From contig QANY01004715.1 in NCBI GenBank assembly GCA_003255025.1, forward strand, positions 1,592,501 through 1,656,500: 64,000 bases of DNA, given 5' to 3'. Under the pieces are notes generated by a model. That model ran no database searches, was not told the origin of the DNA, and saw only the letters and a program-made list of their open reading frames with translations. Shown here in pieces: positions 36,118 through 48,574 of this stretch. Position 1 is the first letter of the stretch; every line of letters begins with the position of its first letter. The translations under genes were made by a program, and so were the position numbers. The stretch is from Datisca glomerata (lineage: Eukaryota > Streptophyta > Magnoliopsida > Cucurbitales > Datiscaceae).

Positions 36118-38686
36118 ATGTTAACTCTCACTCTTAAAACCCTATCCCCTTCCCAATTTCTTCAGAGCCCTTTTCCACTTATCCAGAATCCTAAACTTGG
36201 AACCTCTCATCTCCTCCAATACCCACACTCAAAAAGAAAACTCGCCAACAACTGCATATGCGAGCATCGTACTGAAAGGGATCTTATTTTGAGACCGGAG
36301 ACACCTTCTTTCGCCATGAAAGCGCCACTGGACGTGACCTTGGCGTACTTGCGGCTTTGCTTTACAAGAGATCTACAGGCCGTCTACGGGTCATTGACGC
36401 TTTATGCGGATGCGGGATTCGGTCACTTCGGTACCTCGTGGAGTCTGACGCGGATTTTGTGTGGGCAAATGATGCAAATGATGATTCCCGGAGGGTTATC
36501 TTGCGGAATCTATCACAGGTTGTAAGGGGTTCAGGGAATAGTCGGCGATGGGTGGTGACGCATTTAGATGCAAACCGTGTTATGACAGAGTGTTACTTAC
36601 AAAAGGATTTCTTTGATTTAATTGACATCGATTCCTTTGGGAGTGATTCTTCGTTCTTGAGGTCTGCATTCAATGCCTTGAAATTGGATGGTTTGCTTTA
36701 TGTAACATCAACGGATGGTTACACTTCCGGGGGTCACCGGCCTTCCCAGTGAGTGTTTCATCACATTGTTTTTTTATGGGGAAACTCTTTATTGACTTTC
36801 CTTCATTATCCAGTTGCTTTTGCAGAACTGTTTGAACCTGTTTGATTGAATTTCTTTGTTTATCGAGATTTAGCTGCTTCTTCAGTTGCATCGAACCTCT
36901 GAACTTCCTGACATAAAAGGCCTGTAGTTTCTGAAGAATACACTTTATGAATGATTGACATGTTTCTTTGTTTCTTATGTTAGGATAGTAATGAAAGCTT
37001 TTTCTCTCTCTAGTTCTTTAGCTGCATATGGAGCATATGTACGTCCTATGCCATATTCGAATGAAGTTGGTTTGCGCATGCTTATAGGTGGCACTGTACG
37101 GGAAGCATCTGTACTGGGCTACTATGTGACACCACTTTTCTCATATTATTCATATCATGGGCCTATATTTAGAGTTATGCTCCGAGTAAATCGCGGGAAG
37201 ATTCCCAACGACAGGTGCTAGATGAGTTTGTTTTTCTTGACGATATTATGCATGTAATATCTAACTATTGTTCACAGCTTCTATCGATTTCAGGCATTAT
37301 GGCTTCATCAGCTACTGCAGCCAATGTGGAAATTCACAAGCTTTCTCTTGGAACGAAATTGGTCAGATCAGTTGTCCTTGTAGTGACTCAAAGGTATAAC
37401 AATACTTAATGTATAACCGAGTTCGAATAGGTTTTTTTCCTCTTTAACTTTCTAGAGTCTTCGTTTATACAGTTTTAAGCATACATTGGTCGACTGCTAC
37501 TTAATGGAAATTTGTTCATGCGTAAAAATGCCTAGGATGATTTCTGGATCCTGTCAAAGATAGGTCACAATGAAATATTTGTACTTTTAGTTGACAATGC
37601 ATCTACTTTGTCTAGAGCTATCTTTATATTCGAATGTTGGATCACTTCTCCACATTTTCAACTGATTCCATAGCTATGTTCAAACAAGGATTAAACATGG
37701 GAAATTTATGCTAGTATATTGAGTGTGCTTCGTTAACTTGTCTGCTTTTCAGTAAACAGAAATGTCATGCGAGAGCAAGAGTAATTATTGGAAAAAAAAT
37801 TACCATCTTGAGAATTGGAGGAAAACTAAGCTTTGTTACTTATTTGTTAGGTTTCTGAGTCGCTTGTTGTTTCCGGACCCCTGTGGACGGGACCTTTACA
37901 TATTGCTGACTACGTCACAGACATGTTAACGATGGCCAGGCAATTGGAGTGGGTGAGTAGTAGCAGTGGAAGTGATCTTGAGAAACTTTTGAAGCAGATG
38001 GTGGACGAGAGTGATCCCATACTACCAGTTGGGTACATCAAAATGGATGAGGTAATAAAGTTTCTTGTTTTGTTTCTTCATTTCATACTATTGCATCTGA
38101 AAATAGCAACCTAGCTTGAAAAAGGTTGAAAATTGATCTTTTTAACTTCTACAGGTAGCAAGCCGTGCAAAAATAGACTCACCTCCTATAAGGACCATGA
38201 TGAGCGCCATGCATAAGGTATGAAGTACCAGCATTTGAATAGTGATTGCAATGTATGAAGTATTATAATTTGAATAGTGATTAGCTAGCTAACCGAAAAT
38301 TGTTGTAATTTGCTCGATTTGACGAGCATCGGCTGAACACGCTTAATCTCTTTGTCTTGGTCAGTGCATATTGTGTTGTTGAACGTTTACCATTTTTGGC
38401 TAGACAATTCTCTCTACCGTTGGACTTTAAAGTTAAATTGTTACACCTTGTTACTGTCCTGGTAGGCTCAACTAGGAAACCTGAAACTTATTATCAACAT
38501 TTAACCACATAGGAGATGGTGAATTGTTAGTTCTGAAGCATCCCAAAAGTCTCACAGTTGTGTTGGTGCTTTTGGTTGCAGGAGGATTATGCTGCGTGCA
38601 GGTCGCATATTACATTTAATGCAATTAAGACAAACTGTCCTATGGAAGAATGCATTAGAATCGCAAAGGAAGTGCAGGGTTGCTGA
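36118..38686 (+). CDS. TRM1: tRNA (guanine(26)-N(2))-dimethyltransferase, TRM1-like, plastid-type (single-base frameshift)
   Basis: Six exons: 36118-36748, 37014-37214, 37294-37393, 37851-38051, 38155-38217, 38582-38686. All introns are GT-AG and all reading phases fit. The family methylates G26 of tRNA with S-adenosylmethionine. Seen: GDTFFRHESATGRDLGVLAA; SAM-binding VIDALCGCGIRSLRYL and ANDAN; active-site-like DLIDIDSFGSDSSFL; then LAAYGAYVRPMPYSNEVGL, LFSYYSYHGPIFRVMLR, a Cys cluster (YCSQCGNSQ...ISCPC), and GPLWTGPLHIADYV. It ends IAKEVQGC. The first ~50 residues are Ser/Leu-rich with few acidic residues, like a chloroplast transit peptide. Summed exons are 1301 bases, one short of 434 codons: in the GGG at 36278-36280 a base is missing, so the start frame (HRTER) does not join the catalytic frame (ETGDTFF). 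This is either an assembly error or a recent inactivating mutation; the rest looks well conserved. Confidence 0.9.
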
Positions 38687-40782
38687 TTGAGCTACGGTTG
38701 GTGGTTCACTGGTCCTGGATGCTGTTGTAAACACACCCATCATTGACTGTTACCAGAATGAACAGCTGAAAAATGCTCATTGGATGAATTTGATTGCACC
38801 TCTGATTTGGGTATGAGACAAATCGCAAGGCGTACCATCACTGGATATTGAATGACTAAAAATGAGAAAGGTTAAGCTTTCTGCATTCCTCAATTTCGTG
38901 TGACTAAATTCTGAAGCATCACTTGGGTTGCTGAAAAAGTTAAAAGCCTCCTTTTTACTATAGCAACCTCCAAACATCCTGATGTTGCACTTGTTTGATG
39001 AGATGCTATGAAGACGGTAATACCAAATGCTGATTAAACTCTGGGAATCTTTGGAGCCTACATTATCATGGTTTGATTACACACGGTGACTGAACTTGAT
39101 TTCTTTCTTCAACCATGGCTGCTCTTTATAATACGATTAAACTTCTATATAATGTGCAGTCACAGAAGATGCTCCACGACCATCTTCTGTCATAACGCAA
39201 AAATTTAGAACATACTATAAGGCCTACGCCTACCTACGGGTTAGATTCTTCCGAACTCCGGGATGGATCAATAAAAAATCATTCCTTCAACACTCTTTTA
39301 ACCATTATTTCGATCTTAATGTAAAATAATGTTTAAACTGATGGCAGACGTGCTAAGCATTGGACTGCGTTTACAGATTAATTAATATCTATTGATGATA
39401 GATTAAATGAAATCATACGGCCATATTAAAGGATGATTATATAATAAGCTGATTGAAGATGCTACAAAAATTACATCGCAAAATTAAGGCTTTCACAGCA
39501 TCCCCATCAGATCATAGTCTCCAACTGTTGAAGACATAATTGCATCCCCAAGTAAATACGCGGAATTACATAGGAAAAAAATCCTAATAAAAGACTAAGC
39601 ACAATGGTTGGTCTCAGGCTTTGGCTGATCCTCCTGAGCATAAAAGAAGAGTTGAGGAAAGCAGAAACTCAATGAATCAATTCTTAAAAATTGGAAGGAA
39701 AAAAGAACAATAACCCTGTACTGATGGTTGATTCCTATTTGAGTCAGTACAGTTAAATCTAGAGACATTAACATCACAACTGATGGTTGAAAGAACGAAA
39801 TCCCTTCTAATAATATATTGATCAATACATACAATAACCTTGTACTTGCCTCAATATTTAAAACCACAACCTTTAAATTAGGAATTGTTGTCAAAATGGT
39901 TACCGAAATTGAAAAGGAGGTATTGATTTAGAAAATTGTTCGTGAATTTAAAATTCATACAATTGATGCTGTTAAAATTAGACAGTGTATAATTATAGGA
40001 TATAGTGTTCTTTTACTAAAGACTAGTTAAGTTATAAATAAAATTAGAAAATAATATTTTGATTTTTATAAATTGTATTCTTCAAAATTTCTTAAATTAA
40101 GTTCTATGTTAAAAGAACATACATACAGACTCTAAGATACATTTTTTAGTTCCTTATTTTTAGTATTTTATTTTTTAATCATTTGTACTAAACTAAAAAC
40201 ATGTTTTATTTCTTTTAAATGATTAAATTTTCTTAATATATTTATTAACGAACGAAATAACTTGAAATATTATCTAGTCTACAAAATCAATTCAAATTAA
40301 GAATAATAATAAAAGTAAAAAGCCTTATAAAAATACACACCACCATTATGAGAAAATAAAAAATAAAATTTGACTAATAATAATACACCGTTATGTAAAT
40401 GAACTTAAATGGTGATTTGGACAAAATTATCTATAAATTATTCTCATTCTCATCTCACTTTTAATATATTAAAGATTAAACATTAAAGATATTATTTAGA
40501 CGTAAACAATGATATATCATGTAAAAGGATAAATTATTTAGACCAATTTCTTACCGCCCGGCCTTATCTTTAAATTGACTCGTGAATACACGGTGTGATG
40601 TACATGTATTTGAATATTCTATATTTGTAGTTATGATTACTACTTCTAATTTTTTTGTTTATGTGAATTAAAAAGAAATGAAATTAGCTTCATGTTATTT
40701 TTTTAATTTACTTGAGTAAAATCAAGGCAATGCTATATTGTTAATTTTTATTATTGATATATTAGTATTCAACAATATTATA
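38687..40782. other. 3' flank of TRM1 and AT-rich intergenic DNA
   Basis: 38687-39200 probably includes the TRM1 3' UTR. 39600-40780 is increasingly AT-rich; I see no gene, RNA or clear element. Confidence 0.5.
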
Positions 40783-42170
40783 CACTAAAGAAAATTCTAT
40801 GGTGATGGTTTGTAAGCCAACGGGATCACTGTCGTTGGAGTTGCATTGCCGACGATTTTGACAACCATTGGAGGACCATCACAAAATATAAATCTACCGC
40901 GATAGTTTAATTCTCAATTACAACGGTTCAAAAACGTCGTGGTAGGCCCTTTCTCGACGATTATGTTAAATCGTCTCCCTTGGTGTTCTTACAGTTTTGT
41001 CTCGACGGTTACAGTGAACCGTCGCTATGGTTGATGTGCTTTGCGCGACGGTTTATTAACCATTGCGATACAGATGAATAATGACAGTTATATGACCATC
41101 GCTATTTAGTCATCCTTTGTATTTCGTGACTGTTCCAAAATCGTCGCGAAAAGCACTGCTTTGTGCTTCTACTTTTGATTTCCACATATTCCTAAAAATT
41201 CCTGCATATATATCAATTTTAACATCTTATATATCTCTACAACTTTCAGAGCAGTATCATTCTACATAGATTATCACTACAAAATATACAATGAACTCAA
41301 AGCGTATAAATAGATTACCAATACAAATTATCCAATGATTCAAAGTGTGAAAATTCATAATAACAAAGTATTGATAATTATTAAATAAAATTCAATACAT
41401 AAAGTCTACCCAGTCTTTAAGGGATTCCTGCAAAAACTTCATAAGTAAGCTTAGTTGAGAACGTATCTCTGAACATTTAGCCTCCAACAGAGGCACCCGT
41501 GCACATTGAGCACGCATCTATGAACATTCAGCCTCAAACTGAGGCACCCGTGCGCATTGAGCCTCCAACTCAACTACTCATGTATGTTAGGATTCTAACT
41601 CAGTTGATAAGCGGGAAGAATCTTGCGTGGACGATTTCCCACAGTAACGCGAGAACAATGTAGTTGGAGTTGCCTCGATTCCTAATGAACGCACTCATCT
41701 AGAATGCTATGGACCCAATACTTGTGAGAACATGTCGTCTGGTGAAATTGGATCATAATCACCATCCAGAAGTTGACTCATGTGCTCTTTAAGTTTCGCC
41801 TATTATACAAAATTAAGACTTAGTATAAGCAAACATGTAATATCTATTTAAAAACTTGGTATTAATATTATAACTTATACTTACAGCAACGCCTGTAGTC
41901 TCTTCATTTACATAAGTTCCATCTTTCCACTTATGTGAGACGACAAATAGCTTCGTTCTTAAGGACTTTCTTTGAAGCTCTTCTGTCTATCAATTGAGAA
42001 AAATATGATTAAAATATACTTAAATTAATATTGATTGAGTTCATTATAAAGTTTAGAATTTACCATTAATATTTTTTCTTTGCTAAATTGGTACATCCCA
42101 ATGTGAGTGTGTTTTAGTTTACATTGTGATATTCTATTAGTTGCAGCTTGCTTCTATACTTGTGATAGAG
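40783..42170 (-). mobile_element. CACTA (En/Spm-like) transposon remnant
   Basis: cactaaagaaaattctatgg at 40783 has the CACTA terminus. It is followed by subterminal repeats of the cgacggtt / aaccgtcg kind (about 40850-41160, both orientations), typical of plant CACTA elements. On the minus strand, exons of the associated En/Spm-type protein are visible. 41800-41400 gives LKEHMSQLLDGDYDPISPDD, MFSQVLGP, SLGIEATPTTLFSRYCGKSS, then a heptad-like tail (VPQFEAECSQMRAQCARVP). 41995-41890 gives LRTKLFVVSHKWKDGTYVNE, and 42120-42065 gives KLKHTHIGMYQFSKEKI. Stops interrupt them. The other terminus was not found. Confidence 0.75.
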
Positions 42171-44585
42171 AAATAAAAATTAGTTTATTTTAAAACATGA
42201 TTTTTTTTTGTTTTTTAACTTAAATGAAAATAGTCGCGAGGAAATTTCAGTTCGTGGCCTCATGACCATTTCTTAATTCTATAGTGGGCAAGAAGGTCAT
42301 TATATTCTCATTGGCAAGAATTTTAGCCGACTAACTCGATGCTTATATATTTAAACTCTATGAATATGGAGGTGGCTATAGAAGTTTCATTTTGAATTCA
42401 TCTTGTTTTTCATTTGTGGCCTAGAACATGAATTTCAACTTCCCTAAACATGAATTTCATCTTGTTTTTCATTTTTGGATATGCTGAAATCTTATTCTTC
42501 GATCTCTAGTTTGGCCAAACTTTCATATTTTCTGAATCGCACCAATTGGTCTAATAGAGAATTTAATCACGATTTTGGTAGATTTATTTCATCTGTCAAA
42601 ACTATATCCATCTTTTCACTTTCGAGATGAATCATATGTTGACTCTTTTGATCATTGTTAACAAGAGACTCATTCTTGAATAAAACCTAATTCATGGCAT
42701 ATCTCCTTGAATTTCTCCGACTCTAACTCTTTTGTTATCTCAATCTTATCATCATCCGATATTTTTTATTTTTGAAGTTGATGGTTCTGAGTCACCGGTG
42801 GCCTTATCCTCCATCATTTATTTAACTTTCACCTTATTAATTGATTCTACCAAAGTTTGATATTTAAAAATTGATGTGATATATTGTTGGTCACTGGATT
42901 GATCAAGTTTCCCTAATGGGGAACCAGGCATGGCCCAAGGCTAAAAGGGCCACCACTTTTAAGGGGTCCCAAAATTTTATTTTTTCACTTTTTACTCCAA
43001 GGTATTTCTTACTCTGATTCTTGAGAAATTTTACACAATAGATAACCTTAGTAGTGGCGTTTTAAGGAATGTTAATTTTTTAAAAGTTTTAGGTAAATAA
43101 AATATTTTCATAACTGTCAATAATTATAAACCAAAATGACTCTAATCTAATTATGATGTGTTTGATAGATTTTCAAATAAATCAGTGGTATATAGTTGAT
43201 ATATCAATATAGAATATGCTTAAATTGAGGAAGTAATTAATGCTCACAATCATTTTTAAAATTTGATTAATTATAGGAAGTCAATTAATGTTGGACATCA
43301 ATAAAAAATTTTAGATATTAAAAATAGTTAGAAACCACTCAAAATCCCGAAATTTTCAGGTCAATCAATGATATAATTGATTGACTGATCAATATATTCG
43401 TCTCAATCTATTATAGGGTTTTTGAAATATTTTTTGGTCAATCAATGGAATGAATCGAAGATATTTCAAAAGTTTTCATAATAGATTGGGGTGAATTGAT
43501 TGATCATATCATTGATTGACTCGCAATTTTTGAGTAAATCAATGATATAACATTGATTGACTGATCAATTCATTCGTCCCAATTTATTATATGGTGAATG
43601 GATTGATTATCCTATTGATTGACCTGAATCCATTCGTCTCAATCTATTATTAAGGTGAATGGATTGATCATCCCATCTATTGACCCAATTACTTTAATAT
43701 CTTCTATAATCGGCATTAGCTATGAACAATAAAAGAATTAACATCCTTAATTAAATGATGATATAATTAATATAAAATAATATAAAATCAATTTTTAAAA
43801 TCTGTGAATTTTGGCATTATCTATATAAACAAAGAAAAAATTAACATACTTAATTAAATATTTATATAAGTAATAAAAATCAAATCAAATCAAATTTGAT
43901 AATATGTAAAAGCAAAGACAATATGGTGTCTTCAAATCTCAATCAATCAAGGATTGATGACATGGTAAAATCTTATCTATTTCTCTAAAGTTGAATAAAA
44001 CTGTAATTTTATAAAATGAGTTTCAAAATTTATTTATTTGATGCAATTACTTATAATACTTACATACGATTTGGACATGTTTACATGGGGCCCAAAAAAT
44101 TTCTACTCTTCAACGTTTTAATAAAGTCAAGACATTTCTCTCTTTAACATCTCTACATTAATTACATTTAAAAAAATAAGTATTTGTTAGTTTTTCAATT
44201 TTTATCAGCATGACCCTTACATGTTTTTGAGTTTTAACATTTACTTTTCAATTTTACTCTAATACCAATTCTCTTTAATAATGTGAATATTTTTTCTTTT
44301 TAAATGTGTAATATTAAAATTAAAATTGTTAACTTACTAGAACTATTTAATACTGTATCTTTCTCCAAAACATGATTTTCTCTTTGCATTAATCGTTAAA
44401 AGGATTAAAAAACTTTCAGAATTAAAAAGATTAAAATAATTAATATTAATTCAATTAAATATATATTTTAAATAAGTTTAAAATTATTAAAATTTATTTT
44501 AAATTAATAAATTTTCTTAGAATAAAAAATTTCAAAAGTTTTCGCCTTTGGGCCCGATACTTACCGAACTACCCCTACGGTGGAC
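42171..44585. other. Degenerate repeat-rich stretch
   Basis: 42240-42760 reads as a coding-like fragment on the minus strand (HMIHLESEKMDIVLTDEINL, LDQLVRFRKYESLAKLEI) that I do not recognise. 42925-44580 may be one non-autonomous DNA element: 'aaaagggccaccac...ggggtccc' at its left and 'tttgggcccgatacttaccg' at its right recall hAT-type ends, but no inverted repeat was proven. 43360-43690 consists of alternating direct and inverted copies of 'gattgatc(a/t)..ccattgattgacc' and 'ttcgtctcaatctattat'. Confidence 0.4.
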
Positions 44586-46020
44586 CATTCCACCTTAAGA
44601 GCTGAAATGGTTGAAACTGAATTTTTTACATGAGGTGAAGTTGGCAACCTAACATTATTCACATTAAGTCTTTAGGTCATTGCCCCTAGCCTGACAATTT
44701 AATTAACTTAAATAATGAAAACTTCCATGGTCCCTAAATTGACTAGAATTTGCTCGCCTTGATTTTTCAAAAAATCAATCCTTGGTCTGAAAACTATAAT
44801 GGCTAACTCTTCAACCATTGTATTCGTCATCCCCCCCCCCCAGACTGATAGTTCCACCTTATTGGCGACGACTGCTAGAGAACCAACTGCTAAATAATTT
44901 ATTGTTGTATTAGTCAAAGTCGTTGTATCACATCGGCCATCTCTTGACTGCTTTGTTGAAGGTTTTGTTACATAGCTTGCATACTTTGGTTAAACGTTTG
45001 AAAATCATGTTGCATGTTTTCATGCATCTTATGAATGCTATTAGGAACAACATGAGATTGATCTTTCATTATGACTGCATGCCTTGCGCCCCTTCAGCTT
45101 GGGTCGTCTCCCTTTCATCATATTTTAATCTAGCACTTGTCATTAAAATTTGTGATTTCAAACTCTTAGCCTTAAATCTTGTGGTGGATATAAAAATCTT
45201 AACACTTGTTCCATTGGGCATGCCAAAAAATATGTTTGGCTTGGAATCTCGACCAATGTGTTAGAAAATCACTTGGACTACGGATGATGGCATGAACTAA
45301 AAGTTGCATCCTTATTGAATTATCGCATAAGCGTGCCAAAATTCGGTCACGAAATTGAATTTAAAAAAAATCTGAATTACTAAGATCTGATTTCTAATCG
45401 AGAAAGTGATGTTGAGGAGTAGGGAAATATATTCTCTAGGGTTCTAGATTATTGCTAAAACTAAGAATTTAGATGATTGATTTAGTGCAATCAAGTAAAC
45501 AAGAAAAGGAAATTGATCACTTTTATTGACATTTTTGAAAGGTAAAATACCAAGGTTAAGAAACAAGTCTAAGTTTACTGGATGATAAATGAAAATAAAA
45601 GAGACTTCAAGCTAAAAATAAACTAAGGAAAACAATGAAAATTGATGGTAAAAAAACCAAAGAGTAAAAATTAAATGTTGCATGTTGAAAGATTGATTGA
45701 TTGGTTGATTTAAGTCCTTTCTTCTCTGCTCTTGATCTCCTTTTATAAGCATAGAGTCTTCACTCAATTAGTATTTTCTTGCATGATAGGATCTTATAGC
45801 ATCACATCTATCATAATTTAAAATTTAAACATCTCCTTGAAATGAGATCTTATCCTTTAAGATTCTTAGGAAAGTTTGAATCTTCAAGTTGATGGATAAG
45901 TTTTAGTTTTCAAATTATGGCTGAAACAACAACTAAAAGAACATATGTACCAAAAATATTGAAAATGATGAATGAAAAACGAAAAAAAAAAAACAAAGTA
46001 GAGTGATAAAATAAGGATTT
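44586..46020 (-). pseudogene. Unrecognised coding-like remnant (minus) and flank
   Basis: On the minus strand 45090-44930 reads SHVVPNSIHKMHENMQHDFQ, TFNQSMQAM, a stop, then QNLQQSSQEMADVIQRL, a Gln-rich helical composition like retroelement gag tails. I cannot assign it to a family. A C13 run lies at 44830-44842. 45290-46020 (with 'ttctctagggttctagatta') has no gene and may be LTR-derived. Confidence 0.3.
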
Positions 46021-46605
46021 TGTAAATGATTTTTTTCAGTATGAAAAATCCTCCACGAACAAATAATAATGATCATAATTTAAAGAGAGAATGAGAGAAT
46101 AAAAAACTGGAGAAACTCTACCAATAAGACCGTAGAAAGGAAAACGGAAGATTTCAACCAATAGAAGTGGGGCATCAAACTCAAGCTCATGCAATGAAAT
46201 TATGAAACGGTAAACTCACTCCTTACTCATTTCAATTATTATATTATTCTTGTACAATATTCATGTCACATAGCTTATCCTACGAGAGAAGGAAAATGAA
46301 AAATGAAGAAATTGAGGAAACTCTATCGATGAGCCTGTAGTAAATCAAAACAGGATCATGACTCCATGAAATGAGCATAATTCATTGGGAGTGTCCACAG
46401 ACATTGTTCTTAGAAGGAAATCAAAAACTTCAAAATAGAGTTATCCTTGTTTAAACGGATCAGACGATGCTCAAATAATTCATAATGGAAACAACTGAAG
46501 AAAGCAGAGATGAAATATTTCTTAAAACTCAGCGGATGATCTTGAAACTCAAGGCCAAAACAGGACCGTGGTTCTTTATTTGAAACTAAATTCTTTATCT
46601 TGGAA
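46021..46605. mobile_element. Family L element B: inverted LTR end plus internal fragment
   Basis: 46021-46104 (tgtaaatgattttttt...) is the reversed end of a family L LTR, as at 11271. It joins directly to plus-oriented internal sequence (46105-46605: gagaaactctaccaata, gcaatgaaattatgaaac) matching element C at 62450-62640. This head-to-head join indicates rearrangement. Confidence 0.65.
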
Positions 46606-47650
46606 TGAACAGATAAAATCTCACATGACACATGGTTGGATCTAGACTGAAGACCCTATAAAAAGGAAGAGAATCAAACCTACCAAAATCAGACATGTGT
46701 TGGAAGCATTCATTGCACTTCGACGAACATCGCCGAAGCACAATTGGTGGGGGGGAATGAACAAGTAAAAAATATTTCACTGTCACGTGGAACAAAAGGG
46801 ACTCACCCAGGACTCATGAGAAGCGTCAAGAAAGCAGAAACGGAGGACTGGTTGAAGTTGCGAGACATCTCGAGAATGAGAGATCATCACTTCTAGAACG
46901 GAAACCGACATCTCGATAACGGGAGATCATCGCTTCCAGAATGAGAACCGACATCTTGAGAACAGGAGATCATCGCCTCAAGAACGGGAACCGACATCTC
47001 GAGAATGAGAGACCATCGCCTCCAGAACAGGAACCAACATCACATGAACAAGGATCATCATTTCAAGAACGGGAATCGACATCTCGAGAATGAGGAATCA
47101 TTACCTCCTAGACCTCAGAACATTATAACGGAAAGGAGTGTTCAGACTGATAGTTAAGTGGCCGTGATTGATTGGGTAAGCTGCATCACTTGGACGAGAC
47201 AGGATTAGTTAGTCACCAAGGACTACTTGACTCTGAACCACAGGGAGTTTCCATGTGGTAGCGATTGATGGGCGACTGAGTGTGACAGATGCAAGATAAA
47301 GAAGAAATGAGATCTGACAAATGGGTGTTATCCTAGACCTGACCTCATCTGATATTTTTATTATTATTATTGTTATCATCAGGCCTATAAGTACAAGCAC
47401 ATGAAAAAAAAAAAGAGTGAGGACCTAAGCAAACCTCAACTAAATGCATCGCCCTTCCTCTCTTCTCTCATCATCAACTATGTAAAATCCTTGACACAAG
47501 TAAATATCAACAATATTCTTGTGATTTTTCTTCCCTTTAAGGATTTTTCATGTAAATGATAATATTTTTATTCTCTCATTCTCTCTTTAAATTATGATCT
47601 TTATTATTTGTTCGTGGAGGGATTTCCATATCGAAAAAAATTATTTTACA
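46606..47650 (+). repeat. Family L element B: LTR with an internal minisatellite
   Basis: It starts tgaacagataaaatctcac and ends ttattttaca, then ttttggtactttcattaag (primer-site-like). At about 1045 bp it is more than twice the element A LTRs. The extra length includes 46862-47110, six copies of a 43-bp unit (cgacatctcgagaa.. / gagatcatcgcctcc.. / agaacgggaac). Confidence 0.7.
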
Positions 47651-48574
47651 TTTTGGTACTTTCATTAAGAGTGAGAGAAAAACTCGAGAAATCCCTTTCA
47701 AAATGTCAAACACTACATCAAATGCCCCATCAACAATGAAACCAGGAACATAAATGGCAACGGGTTGTAAGTAGAGATGGGAACGACAACAAAAACAAAA
47801 CTAGAAACAGAACAGAAAATAGTATTTTCTGGCATATTCAATTGGCTTATATCTTTTACATCATTATCAACTTCTAAAAAAGGAGGGGAGAACTCATTTG
47901 ACTCGTGATAAAAAAAGTTTTGAGTTTTAATTCTAATTTGATTTAAAGTTTTGAGTTGAAATGACTTGAGAACGGGAAGTCCTGAGAACGGAAAACGTCT
48001 TAAGAGTGGGAAAAGTCCTAAGAACGGGAAAAGTCATGAGAACGGGAAAGTCTTGACATCCGAGATAGAGTTATCTTTAATGGCGGACGAAATTATCTTG
48101 ATGATGGAGAATTTTATGGTGGTTTTCGTAGAAAAAAATAGATTATGTAGAATTGTAAGCTTAGGACCTTTTAATTGAATTGACGATGCGTTCCGTCGTC
48201 AGCAAGCGGTGGCCGACAAGGCCCTTTTCCCTGTTTGAAAATTAAATTGTATTTATTGAAAGCCACTATATGACAAATTATATTAGAATAATATGGATGT
48301 CTACTTCTTGAAGAATTTTGCAGAACTTGATTTCGAGTTCTTGAGAAAAAGTTATGACAAATTTCATGAATGCTATTCATGAAAGCAGATTATGCGGAAC
48401 AATCAACTTCGAAAATTAAACTGCATTTATGGAAAGCCAAATACACAATGGATATTATATCATACAGAAGTCTACTTATTGAAGAATTTTACATAATTTA
48501 ATTTGAAGTTCTCAATCAAAACTTGTGACGCGATAATGTGAAGGCTCTCAACTCTCTCTCTCTCTTCTTCGATA
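47651..48574 (+). mobile_element. Family L element B: proximal internal region
   Basis: Equivalent to 14355-15690 of element A but lacking most of the AT-rich part. 47970-48060 has short repeats 'gagaacgggaaaagtc', and 48290-48520 carries the 'gaagaattttgcagaacttgattt' blocks in tandem. No protein gene. Confidence 0.6.

Noticed and set aside
44923..45264. 113-codon plus-strand open frame
   Set aside because: Hydrophobic, unlike any family; the opposite strand shows the more gene-like (Gln-rich) reading.
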